From positions 62,001 through 126,000 of the forward strand of contig JAHBWD010000014.1 of the NCBI GenBank assembly GCA_019637175.1: a stretch of 64,000 bases of DNA. Reading direction: 5' to 3'. Below, piece by piece: positions 25,551 through 33,400 of this stretch. Under the pieces are notes generated by a model. The model was not told the DNA's origin. It searched no databases and saw only the letters and a list, made by a program, of their open reading frames with translations. The translations under genes and the position numbers were made by a program. This DNA comes from Labilithrix sp. (GTDB taxonomy: Bacteria > Myxococcota_A > Polyangia > Polyangiales > Polyangiaceae). How positions within the stretch are numbered: position 1 is the stretch's first letter; the number at the start of each line of letters is the position of its first letter.

Positions 25551-25575
25551 TCCGGAAAATTCCGAGATTTCCGGA
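25551..25575. promoter_or_regulatory. Inverted repeat in a divergent intergenic region
   Basis: Perfect 8-bp arms TCCGGAAA and TTTCCGGA separated by 9 bases, in the ~195-base gap between two divergent membrane-protein genes (25466 and 25661). It could be an operator or a short hairpin; no U-run follows, so a terminator is unlikely. The rest of the gap shows nothing recognisable. Confidence 0.45.
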
Positions 25576-25660
25576 GGCCGGCGCGGCCTGGGACCGCGAG
25601 CTCAGAAGTGGCCGTGTTTTCGGGGGAAACCCAGCGAAGACCCATGTTACGCTCCCCGCG

Positions 25661-26197
25661 ATGGCGACCGGAAAGCTCGTCTCCTGCTCCTCGTGCGGGT
25701 TCTCCAAGAACCCTCCCGGCTCGGCGCGCTGCGGCTCGTGCGGCGCCAAGATCGAGTCGATGACGAAGGTCGCCCGCACGCGCGAAGAGGAGCTCGAGCG
25801 GCGCTACCAACAAGAAGGCGTCAGCGTGCAGTGGCTCTTCATCGCGATCGCGGTGCAGGGCGTGCTCACCGCCGCGCTCGTCTTCGGGCTCCCGCGCATC
25901 GTCACGCTCCTCGACTTCGAGGGCGGCAACGGGATGATCATGTGCGTCCCCGTCTGGTTCCTCGGCGGGCTGCTCGTCGGCATGATCTCGCCGGGCCGCA
26001 CCTTCATCGAGCCGATGGTGGCGAGCTTCGTCGTCGCCATTCCGACGACGTTCTTGCTCGTCCAGAGCCAGACGGTGCGCACGATGCCGACGTTCCTCTA
26101 CGTCGTCATGAGCGCGATCGGCGTCATGTTCACGCTCATCGGCGCGTACATCGGCGAGCGGATCCAGCTCGGTCCGCCTCCGAAGACGGCCGACTGA
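25661..26197 (+). CDS. Zinc-ribbon membrane protein
   Basis: A 178-residue protein. The first 30 residues form a zinc ribbon with two knuckles, CSSCGF and CGSCGA, followed by a charged helix (VARTREEELERRYQQEG) and four hydrophobic segments (~57-80, 91-110, 115-135, 145-165). The ribbon therefore faces the cytoplasm. I do not recognise the family. The start ATG 25661 was chosen because the ribbon begins at once. It is separated by only three bases from the halogenase-like gene and is probably its operon partner; what the pair does together is not clear from sequence. Confidence 0.75.
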   Translation: MATGKLVSCSSCGFSKNPPGSARCGSCGAKIESMTKVARTREEELERRYQQEGVSVQWLFIAIAVQGVLTAALVFGLPRIVTLLDFEGGNGMIMCVPVWFLGGLLVGMISPGRTFIEPMVASFVVAIPTTFLLVQSQTVRTMPTFLYVVMSAIGVMFTLIGAYIGERIQLGPPPKTAD

Positions 26198-26200
26198 GAC

Positions 26201-27484
26201 GTGAAAACGCCACCAGCGGAGCGCTTCGACGTCGTGGTCGTGGGCGGCGGCCCCGGCGGCTCGGTCTGCGCGGCGCGGCTCGCGCAGCGCGGCGTGCGCG
26301 TGCTCTTGCTGGAGAAGGAGCGCTTCCCTCGCTTTCACCTCGGTGAGTCGCTCCTGCCGGGATCGATGCACGTGCTGGAGGCGATCGGCGTGCTGCCGAC
26401 GCTCGAAGCGACGTTCCTCCAGAAGTACGGCGCGCGCTTCCACGACGACGTTCGTGGCCGGAGGGATCGCTTCCAGTTCGACGGCGCGTGGCGCGGCGAT
26501 CGCGACCACGCGTTCGAAGTCCCGCGTGACGCGTTCGACCACGTGCTCTTGAAGAACGCCGCGATCCTCGGCGTCGACGTTCGTGAAGGTTGGACCGTCA
26601 CCGGCGCGATCCGCGAGGGCGAGCGCGTCGCCGGCGTCTTCGCGACCGGGCCCGAGGGCGAAGCGCGCATCGACGCGCAGTTCGTCGTCGACGCGTCGGG
26701 GCGCGACGCGCTCTTCGCGCACGCCGCGCGCGCGACGGAGAAGATCGTCGATCTCGATCAGACCGCGATCTTCGCGCACTTCGAGGGCGTCGCCCGCCCC
26801 GAGGGCAAGCCCGCGGGCGACATCGACATCGTCATCTTCCGCGAGTCACGAGACGCGCGGCCCAACTGGTTCTGGATGATCCCGTTCAAGGACGGGCGCA
26901 CGAGCGTCGGCGCCGTCGTCTCGCGCGCGTGGATCCGCGAGCGTCGCGCGCGCCTCGACGCGAGCGCCGACGAGACGACGGCGCTCTTCGCGGCGGCGGT
27001 CGCCGCGTCGAAGAGCGCGGGCGAGCTCCTCTCCGGCGCGCGCATGATCTGGCCGAAGGCGCGCGCGACGGCCGACTTCAGCTATCGCGTGCGCGATCTC
27101 GTCGGCGAGGGGTGGGTCGCCGTCGGCGACGCAGGCGGCTTCATCGATCCGCTCTTCTCGACGGGCGCGCACCTCGCGATCTGCGGGGCGAAGGCCGCGG
27201 CCGACGTCCTCGCCGAGCGCATCGCCGCGTCGAGCCTCCGCGGCGGCGCGGAAGAGCACGCCGCGCTCCGCGCGTGGGAAGCGATGCTCCGCGGCGGCGC
27301 GGAGACGTTCATCCTCGCGGTGCAGGCCTTCTACGCGGGCCCGCTGATGGAGGCGATCTTCGCCGAGAACAAGCACACGGCGCTGAGGCGCTCCATCACG
27401 TCGCTCCTCGCCGGCGACGTCTTCACGGACGCCGTCTGGCTGCGCGACACGCGGCTGCGCCTCGTCGAGATGCTCGCGCGCTGA
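26201..27484 (+). CDS. Flavin-dependent halogenase-like FAD oxidoreductase
   Basis: A 427-residue flavoprotein with all the residues used to recognise flavin-dependent halogenases. They are the FAD fold GGGPGGS (15-21), FPRFHLGESLLPG typical of phenol-type members, a Lys in LQKYGARF (Lys75, the position of the catalytic Lys), WFWMIP (223-228; WxWxIP) and FIDPLFSTG (314-322; FxPxSxG type). Halogenases use reduced FAD, oxygen and chloride or bromide to make HOX that is passed to the Lys. Non-halogenating relatives exist in the same superfamily, so activity is not proven. There is no biosynthetic gene cluster, carrier protein or flavin reductase nearby. The start is GTG 26201, three bases after the zinc-ribbon gene. 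Confidence 0.82.
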   Translation: MKTPPAERFDVVVVGGGPGGSVCAARLAQRGVRVLLLEKERFPRFHLGESLLPGSMHVLEAIGVLPTLEATFLQKYGARFHDDVRGRRDRFQFDGAWRGDRDHAFEVPRDAFDHVLLKNAAILGVDVREGWTVTGAIREGERVAGVFATGPEGEARIDAQFVVDASGRDALFAHAARATEKIVDLDQTAIFAHFEGVARPEGKPAGDIDIVIFRESRDARPNWFWMIPFKDGRTSVGAVVSRAWIRERRARLDASADETTALFAAAVAASKSAGELLSGARMIWPKARATADFSYRVRDLVGEGWVAVGDAGGFIDPLFSTGAHLAICGAKAAADVLAERIAASSLRGGAEEHAALRAWEAMLRGGAETFILAVQAFYAGPLMEAIFAENKHTALRRSITSLLAGDVFTDAVWLRDTRLRLVEMLAR

Positions 27485-27497
27485 ACGGCGCGGCCGC

Positions 27498-27851
27498 TCA
27501 GGTGTCTTTCTGATCGCGAACGCGGGCGGCCTTGCCCGAGAGGTCGCGCAGATAGAAGAGGCGGGCGCGGCGAACGACGCCGCGGGAGACGACCTCGACC
27601 TTCTCGATGCGCGGCGAGTGCGAGAGGAACACGCGCTCGACGCCGACGTTGAAGCTCACCTTGCGCACCGTGAAGGTGCTGCGCGCGCCGGCGCGGTGGC
27701 GCTTCAGGACGACGCCCTGGAAGACCTGGATGCGGTCTTTGTCGCCCTCGACGATCTTGTAGTGAACGCGAACCGTGTCCCCGACGCGGAAATCCGGGAT
27801 GCCCGTCCTGAGCTGCTCGTTCTCGATCTCCGCGATCTTCGCGTTCTGCAT
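27498..27851 (-). CDS. rplS: Ribosomal protein bL19
   Basis: A 117-residue bL19: opening ENEQL...[16 protein letters not shown], then [28 protein letters not shown] and [13 protein letters not shown], and a basic C-terminus. bL19 sits at the 30S-50S interface. The start ATG 27851 (MQNAKIAE) has GGAG six bases upstream; an ATG at 27875 would add eight residues not seen in typical bL19. The usual rpsP-rimM-trmD companions are absent: it is flanked by a convergent halogenase-like gene and a divergent peroxiredoxin gene. A good sigma-70 promoter lies upstream. Confidence 0.97.
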   Translation of the reverse strand: MQNAKIAEIENEQLRTGIPDFRVGDTVRVHYKIVEGDKDRIQVFQGVVLKRHRAGARSTFTVRKVSFNVGVERVFLSHSPRIEKVEVVSRGVVRRARLFYLRDLSGKAARVRDQKDT

Positions 27852-27935
27852 GACCGTCTCCAAACCCGTCGTCACACGTAAAAGGGTGCGGAAAAGCTGG
27901 GGAAAACTGTGTTCCCACTCCAGCGAGGGGCGCGC

Positions 27936-27964
27936 TTTAAAGCACGCACCCCGGAGCCTGTCAA
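27936..27964 (-). promoter_or_regulatory. Sigma-70-type promoter for rplS
   Basis: On the minus strand TTGACA (27964-27959) is followed after exactly 17 bases by TTTAAA (27941-27936), four of six matches to the -10 consensus. Transcription would start near 27929 and give a leader of about 78 bases to rplS that contains a small GGGAA/TTCCC hairpin. Confidence 0.6.
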
Positions 27965-28011
27965 TCAGGGCTCGACCACGACGCGCGCGAGTCGTGCTAA
28001 CTCAGGCGCCC

Positions 28012-28476
28012 ATGCCGCTCACCGTTGGCCAGAAGGCCCCCGACTTCGACGTCGTTTCGAGCTCCGGCAAGGAGCTCAAGCTCGCCGACTTCGCCGGGAA
28101 GAAGAACGTCGTTCTCTACTTCTATCCCGGCGATTTCACCCCCGTCTGCACGAAGGAGACGTGCGGGTTCCGCGACATGTACCAAGACCTCGAGTCGAAG
28201 GACACCGAGGTCATCGGCGTCTCGGTCGACTCGAACGACTCGCACCGCAAGTTCGCCGAAGAGCACGGCATCCCGTTCGATCTCGTCTCCGACAAGAACA
28301 AAGACCTGGCGAAGGCCTACGGCGCGACGAGCCTCCTCCGCGACATCCTCGGGAAGATGAAGCGGATGACCTTCGTGATCGGCAAGGACAGCAAGATCGC
28401 TGGGATTTTCGAGGGCGAGCTCAGCGCGTCGAAGCACGTCGAGGGCGTCCGCGAGCTCATCGCGAAGCTCGGCTAA
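28012..28476 (+). CDS. bcp: Thioredoxin-dependent peroxiredoxin (Bcp/PrxQ)
   Basis: A 154-residue AhpC/TSA-family protein with the Bcp/PrxQ pattern: VLYFYPGDFTPVCTKETCGFRD in outline, peroxidatic Cys46 and a resolving Cys51 four residues later, as in two-Cys PrxQ enzymes. It reduces hydrogen peroxide and organic hydroperoxides with thioredoxin as donor. The start ATG 28012 gives the standard LTVGQKAPDF opening. It stands alone between rplS (divergent) and rplC (182 bases downstream). Confidence 0.95.
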   Translation: MPLTVGQKAPDFDVVSSSGKELKLADFAGKKNVVLYFYPGDFTPVCTKETCGFRDMYQDLESKDTEVIGVSVDSNDSHRKFAEEHGIPFDLVSDKNKDLAKAYGATSLLRDILGKMKRMTFVIGKDSKIAGIFEGELSASKHVEGVRELIAKLG

Positions 28477-28480
28477 ACGC

Positions 28481-28509
28481 TTGACGAAACGCCCGGCGGC
28501 GAGCAAAGT
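28481..28509 (+). promoter_or_regulatory. Possible sigma-70 promoter for rplC
   Basis: TTGACG (28481-28486), a 17-base spacer and CAAAGT (28504-28509). The -35 is good; the -10 matches only three of six positions. It would give a leader of ~145 bases before rplC. Confidence 0.35.
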
Positions 28510-28658
28510 CCGCCGCCCTTCCCCGGGAAACACCCCGGCGTAGGGAGAGACTGCGAGCGTGGAGCAAAAGCTCCCTGGTCCTGCGCTCGAGGACCGGAAT
28601 CGCGAAAACGGTCTCTTGCATCACGAGTCCCCAACACGCGAGCGCGGAAGAGACAGTC

Positions 28659-29327
28659 ATGAACACGAAGCCCGGAATCATCGGCAAGAAGCTCGGATTC
28701 ACCCAGCTCTACAAGGACGACGGCACCGTCCAGCGCGTCACCGTCGTCGACATGAGCGCCGTCTCGCTCGTCGGCAAGCGCACGAAGGAGAAGGACGGCT
28801 ACACCGCCCTCGTCTTCGGCATCACCGACGCGAAGGAGAAGCACCTCACGAAGGCGGATCTCGGCGCGTTCAAGAAGAAGAACGTCGCGCCCAAGCGCGA
28901 TCTGCGCGAGCTCCGCTGCAGCGAAGAGTTCGCGGCGAAGTTCGAGGTCGGCGCGCCGATCAACATCGGCGAGATCTTCCAGGCGGGCCAGCTCGTCGAC
29001 GCGCGCGGCAAGACGCGCGGCCGCGGCTTCACCGGCGTCGTTCGCCGCTGGAGCTTCGCCGGCTTCGTCTCGACACACGGCACGCACGAGTACCGCCGTC
29101 ACGGCGGCTCGATCGGTACGAACATGACGCCCGGTCGCACGCTGCCTAACCTCAAGATGCCGGGTCAGTACGGCGACGAGACGGTCAGCGTGCTCAACAT
29201 GCGCGTCGCCCGCGTCGACGCCGAGAAGGGCCTCCTCATGATCGAGGGCGGCATCCCGGGCTCGAAGAACCAGCTCGTGCTCGTTCGTCACGCCGTCAAG
29301 GAGCGCCTCCGCAAGGCCGGCCGCTAG
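28659..29327 (+). CDS. rplC: Ribosomal protein uL3
   Basis: A 222-residue uL3: GIIGKKLGFTQLYKDDG at the start, KTRGRGFTGVVRRW, THGTHEYRRHGGSIG with the conserved Gly-rich loop that reaches the peptidyl-transferase centre, then GQYGDETV and a C-terminal GGIPGSKNQLV. Length is normal (~210). It is not in an S10 operon here: no rpsJ, rplD or rplW is adjacent. It has its own leader and is closed by a strong terminator, so it is a single-gene unit. Confidence 0.97.
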   Translation: MNTKPGIIGKKLGFTQLYKDDGTVQRVTVVDMSAVSLVGKRTKEKDGYTALVFGITDAKEKHLTKADLGAFKKKNVAPKRDLRELRCSEEFAAKFEVGAPINIGEIFQAGQLVDARGKTRGRGFTGVVRRWSFAGFVSTHGTHEYRRHGGSIGTNMTPGRTLPNLKMPGQYGDETVSVLNMRVARVDAEKGLLMIEGGIPGSKNQLVLVRHAVKERLRKAGR

Positions 29328-29348
29328 GCGCGCGCGTTCAAGAAAGCG

Positions 29349-29386
29349 AAACCCCGCGTCCGACGTCGGTCGGCGCGGGGTTTTTC
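29349..29386 (+). terminator. Rho-independent terminator after rplC
   Basis: Stem AAACCCCGCG (29349-29358) pairs with CGCGGGGTTT (29374-29383), with a further CCGAC/GTCGG inside the loop, and is followed by a T-run (TTTTTC). The A-rich other side may let it also stop transcripts from the small minus-strand gene. Confidence 0.88.
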
Positions 29387-29408
29387 GTTGGGTCGTCTTC
29401 GGGCGCGA

Positions 29409-29591
29409 TCAGTCTTCGCTCGACCAGCCGCGCGCGCGCTGCCACGTCTCGTACGAGGTGCCGCGGGGCGCCGGCTGGTCGACCCACTCGATGTCCAGAT
29501 CCAACATGCTCGGCTGGCGGGCGCGGACGGCCTGCGGCTCGGGGGCGCGGATGCTGGCGGGGCTGACGTGAAAAACGCACTTGAGGTTCAT
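29409..29591 (-). CDS. Small hypothetical protein (60 residues)
   Basis: A 60-residue open frame with a convincing ribosome site (GAGGAG, five to six bases before ATG 29591) and almost exclusively G/C third codon positions. It has a short beta-like start (MNLKCVFHVS), a proline/arginine middle and a Trp-rich end (EWVDQ, SYETWQRARGWSSED). No signal peptide or membrane helix is seen. I do not know the family. It lies alone between the rplC terminator and rlmE. Confidence 0.5.
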   Translation of the reverse strand: MNLKCVFHVSPASIRAPEPQAVRARQPSMLDLDIEWVDQPAPRGTSYETWQRARGWSSED

Positions 29592-29827
29592 GACGACTCC
29601 TCGAAAGACTTGCTCGTGCTTGGTGCAACCGACGGTCCATCGCGAAATCAGGCGAGTGTCCGCGCGCGCCCCTCGATTCTTGCGGCCGTCCGCGAGGAAT
29701 GAGACGCAGTCGCGACGTCGCTCGTGGATCCGCGCCGATCCTGGGCGGGGCTGCGCCGTTCCATCGCCCGTGTAAGAGGAGGGAAGCCAATCATCCTGCC
29801 CTGTTGTAAGGATGCATCGGCAGCGGA

Positions 29828-30448
29828 ATGTCGAAGGTGAAGGGAAAGCACAACCCCTACAAGCGCGCCGACCGGTTCACGGTCGCGGCGAAGGCCAAGG
29901 GCTTTCCTGCGCGCAGCGTCTTCAAGCTCGAGGAGATCGATCGGCGCGTCCGCCTGCTCAAGCCCGGCATGCACGTGCTCGATCTCGGCGCTGCCCCCGG
30001 CAGCTGGATGCTCTACGCCGCGCAGAAGATCGGGAGGAACGGACGCCTCGTCGCCGTCGACCTGACGCCGATCGCGATCCCCGTCCCCGAGAACGCGACG
30101 TTCGTGGTCGGCGACGCGTTCGCGCTCGACAGCGAAGCGCTCGCGGCGCACGCGCCGTACGACGTCGTCATGAGCGACATGGCGCCGAACACGACGGGCA
30201 ACCGCCTCGGCGATCAGACGCGGAGCTTCGAGCTCTTCATGCGCGCGCTCGACGTCGCCGAGAAGCTCCTCAAGCCCGGCGGCGCGTTCGTCGGCAAGAT
30301 CTTCATGGGCGAAGACTTCCCGCTCGCGAAGAAGGCGATCAAGCGCGTGTTCGCCGAAGAGCGCGCGCTCCGCCCCGAAGGAACGCGCGCGAACAGCTAC
30401 GAGCTGTTTCTCGTCGGGCTCGGGAAGAAGACCGTCGTCATTCCCTGA
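29828..30448 (+). CDS. rlmE: 23S rRNA 2'-O-methyltransferase RlmE (FtsJ family)
   Basis: A 206-residue methyltransferase with the K-D-K-E tetrad of 2'-O-methyltransferases: Lys33 (SVFKLEEID), Asp117 (MSDMAPN), Lys157 (VGKIFMGED) and Glu192 (SYELFLVG). The SAM site is DLGAAPGSW (52-60). RlmE methylates the 2'-hydroxyl of U2552 in 23S rRNA (E. coli numbering) late in 50S assembly. There is no ftsH next to it, unlike in E. coli. The start ATG 29828 gives the typical KHNPYKRADRFTVAAK leader. The big kinase gene follows 22 bases later in the same direction. Confidence 0.93.
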   Translation: MSKVKGKHNPYKRADRFTVAAKAKGFPARSVFKLEEIDRRVRLLKPGMHVLDLGAAPGSWMLYAAQKIGRNGRLVAVDLTPIAIPVPENATFVVGDAFALDSEALAAHAPYDVVMSDMAPNTTGNRLGDQTRSFELFMRALDVAEKLLKPGGAFVGKIFMGEDFPLAKKAIKRVFAEERALRPEGTRANSYELFLVGLGKKTVVIP

Positions 30449-30470
30449 CCGGTTCCGGTACGCTCGTCGC

Positions 30471-33400
30471 GTGACCCTCGCGGCATTTCAAGGCCTGCTC
30501 GCAGGGCGCTTCGTGATCGAGCGCGAGGTCGGTCGCGGCGGCGTGGGCATCGTCTACCGCGCGCGCGACGAGGTCTCGGGCGCGCCCGTCGCGCTGAAGG
30601 TCATCGCGATCCCCGGCGTCGACGCGAGCGAAGAGGCCCGCTTCGGACGCGAGGGGAGGGTGCTCGCCGGTCTCAGCCATCCCGGCATCGTGCGCGTCGT
30701 CGCGTTCGGGCAGCTCGACGAGGGACACCCCTACGTCGCGATGGAGTGGCTCGAAGGAGAAGACATCGCGCAGCGGCAGAAGCGCGCGCCGCTCACGCTC
30801 GGGCAGGCCGTCGAGGTCGCGGCGCAGGTCGCCGACGGCCTCGCGTACGCGCACGGCGTCGGGATCGTGCACCGCGACATCAAGCCTTCGAACGTCATCC
30901 TCGTCGGCAGCCGCGCCGGGCACGAGTGGCCGATCGAGTGCAAGCTCGTCGACTTCGGCGTCGCGTCGGCGGAAGACGCGCGGCTCACGCGAACGGGCGC
31001 GATCATCGGCACGCCCGCGTACATGGCGCCGGAGCAGGCGCGCGGCGACGCCGAGGTCGACGCGCGCGCCGACATCTACGGGCTCGGCGCCTCGCTCTTC
31101 GAGATGATCGCGGGCCGCCCGCCGCACGTCGGGCCGACGCCCGTGGCGATCCTCGCGCGCTTGGTCACGACGCCCGCGCCGCGCCTCACGGAGATCTTCC
31201 CCGAGGCGCCGCACTCGCTCGACGATCTCCTCGCGGAGATGCTGGCGACGCATCCCGAGGAGCGCCCCGCGCGCGCCGAAGACGTCGCGCTGCGCCTGCG
31301 CACGATCGCGACCGAGCTCGAGAGCGCGCCGATGCCCACGCGCACGCACGCGCCCGAGGCCCTCCCCATGAGCATGGGATCGATGGTGCTCTCGACGTCG
31401 AAGCCCGGCGGCACGCGCCTCGTCACGTCGATCCTCGCGACCCACGTGCCCAAGGGGCCGGCGCGCGGGAGGCTCATCGCGCACCTCCGCGCGCGCGGCG
31501 CCGAAGCGACCGAGCTCGGCGGCGACGCGATCGTCGCGCACCTCGGCGTGAAGAAGGCGCTCGGCGACGAAGCCTCGCGCGCGCTCGATCTCGGCCTCCG
31601 CCTCGCCAAGGGCGGCTGCCGCGTCGGCGTCGCGACCGGGCGCACGCGCATCGATCGAACGCGACCCACCGGCGAGGTCGTCGACCGCGCCGCGGCGCTC
31701 GCGCGCGACGCGCAGAAGGGGCAGGTCTTCGCCGACACGACGACGAGCGAGCTCGCGCGCGGCCGCTTCGAGATGCAGATCCGCCCCGACGGCACGAGCG
31801 TCGTGGGCCCCAAGGTCACGGCGAAGAAGGAGATCGCCGGCGGCTCGCCGTTCGTCGGCCGCGAGGCGGACCTGTCGCAGATCGTGAGCGCCTACGAGCG
31901 CTGCGAAGACGACAAGACGCCGATCATCGTGACCATCACCGGCGCGCCGGGGATCGGCAAGACGCGTCTTCGCAGCGAGGCCGTCTCGACGATCGCGTCG
32001 CACCCCTCGGCGCCGCGCGTCGCGCTCGTGCGCGCCGAGTCGTTCGCCAAGAGCCACGCGCTCGGCATCATGGCCGACGTCGCCCGCGGTCTCGCCGGCG
32101 TCGCCAAGGGCGCCACGCTCGAAGACGTGATGGCCGCGACCGACGCGCTCCTCACGAGGATCGCCGTCGTGGGCGCGGGCACGCGCGATCTCGTCGCGCG
32201 CCTCGTCGCCAACGAGCCTCTGCCCGAGAGCGTCGACGCGCGCGCCGCGCGCGACGCGCTGTGGATCGCGCTCACCGACATGGCGCTCCGCGTCGCCGAA
32301 GAGGCGCCGCTCGTCATCGCGGTCGAAGACGCGCAGTGGGCCGACCTCGAGAGCCTCGCGTGGCTCGATCACCTCCTCGGCCGGGCCGGCGGTCACTCCG
32401 TGTTCGTCCTGGCGACGGCCCGGCCGACGCTCTGGCGCGACGATCCGCGTCGCTTCGGCGGCCGCGATCACGTGCGCATCGAGCTCCGGCCGCTCGCGCG
32501 GCGCACGGTGCGCGCGATCGCCAAGTCGATCCTCGCGGAGAAGGCGCAGAGCGCCGAGGGCGAGGCGCTCGTCGAGTCGATCGCGACGCAGGCCGGCGGC
32601 TCGCCGCTGTTCGCCGAAGAGCTCGCGCGCCTCGCGCATCAAGGGCGCGACGCGGCGAGCGCGCCCACGATCGAGGCGGCGATCCAGGTACACCTCGACG
32701 CGCTCGACGAAGACGCTCGCGAGGCTTCGACCCACCTCAGCGTCTTCGGCATGCAGGTCTGGGACGCGGGGCTCTCGGCCCTCGGGGTCAAGAACGCGGC
32801 CGACGTCATCCGCGCGCTCACCTCGGCGGAGATCTTGGTCGAGCAAGCGAGCTCGCGGTTCAAGGAGACGCGCGAGTGGGCCTTCAAGCACGCGCTCACG
32901 CGCGAGGTCGCGTACGCGTCGCTCGGCGACGACCAGCTCAAAGATCTCCACGCGCGCGCGGGCGCGTGGCTCGCGAAGATGGGCGAAGACGACGCGATCG
33001 TCGCGCGTCACCTCGAGCTCGGCGGCGAGCCGGTGCAGGCCGCGAACTACCTCGAGAAGGCGGCGCGTCGCGCGCTCGCGGCCAACGCGCTCGGTGAGGC
33101 CGTGCGCCTCGCGGAGAAGTCGCTCGCGTTCGCCGAAGACAAGCCGACGCAGTTCGTGCGCGCGCAGATCCTCGACGAGGCGTGGTTCCGCCTCGACGCG
33201 CGCGCGGGTGAGCGCGACACGGCCGTGCGCGCGATGCAAGACTCGATTCACGACGAGGCGAGCGAGGCGCGCGCGCTCGGCGCGCGCGTTCGTTATGAAG
33301 ACGCGTGCGGCGGCGGCCCCGACACCAGCGCGGCGCTGCTCGACGTGATCCGGCGCGCGAAGGCCGCCGGGCTGTTCGACGAAGAAGCGCGCAGCGCCGC

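Noticed and set aside
25661..27484. Natural-product gene cluster around the halogenase-like gene
   Set aside because: No PKS, NRPS, carrier, flavin reductase or transporter genes are near; neighbours are housekeeping.
27498..29327. rplS-bcp-rplC as one ribosomal operon
   Set aside because: rplS is on the opposite strand with its own promoter, and bcp and rplC are separated by 182 bases.
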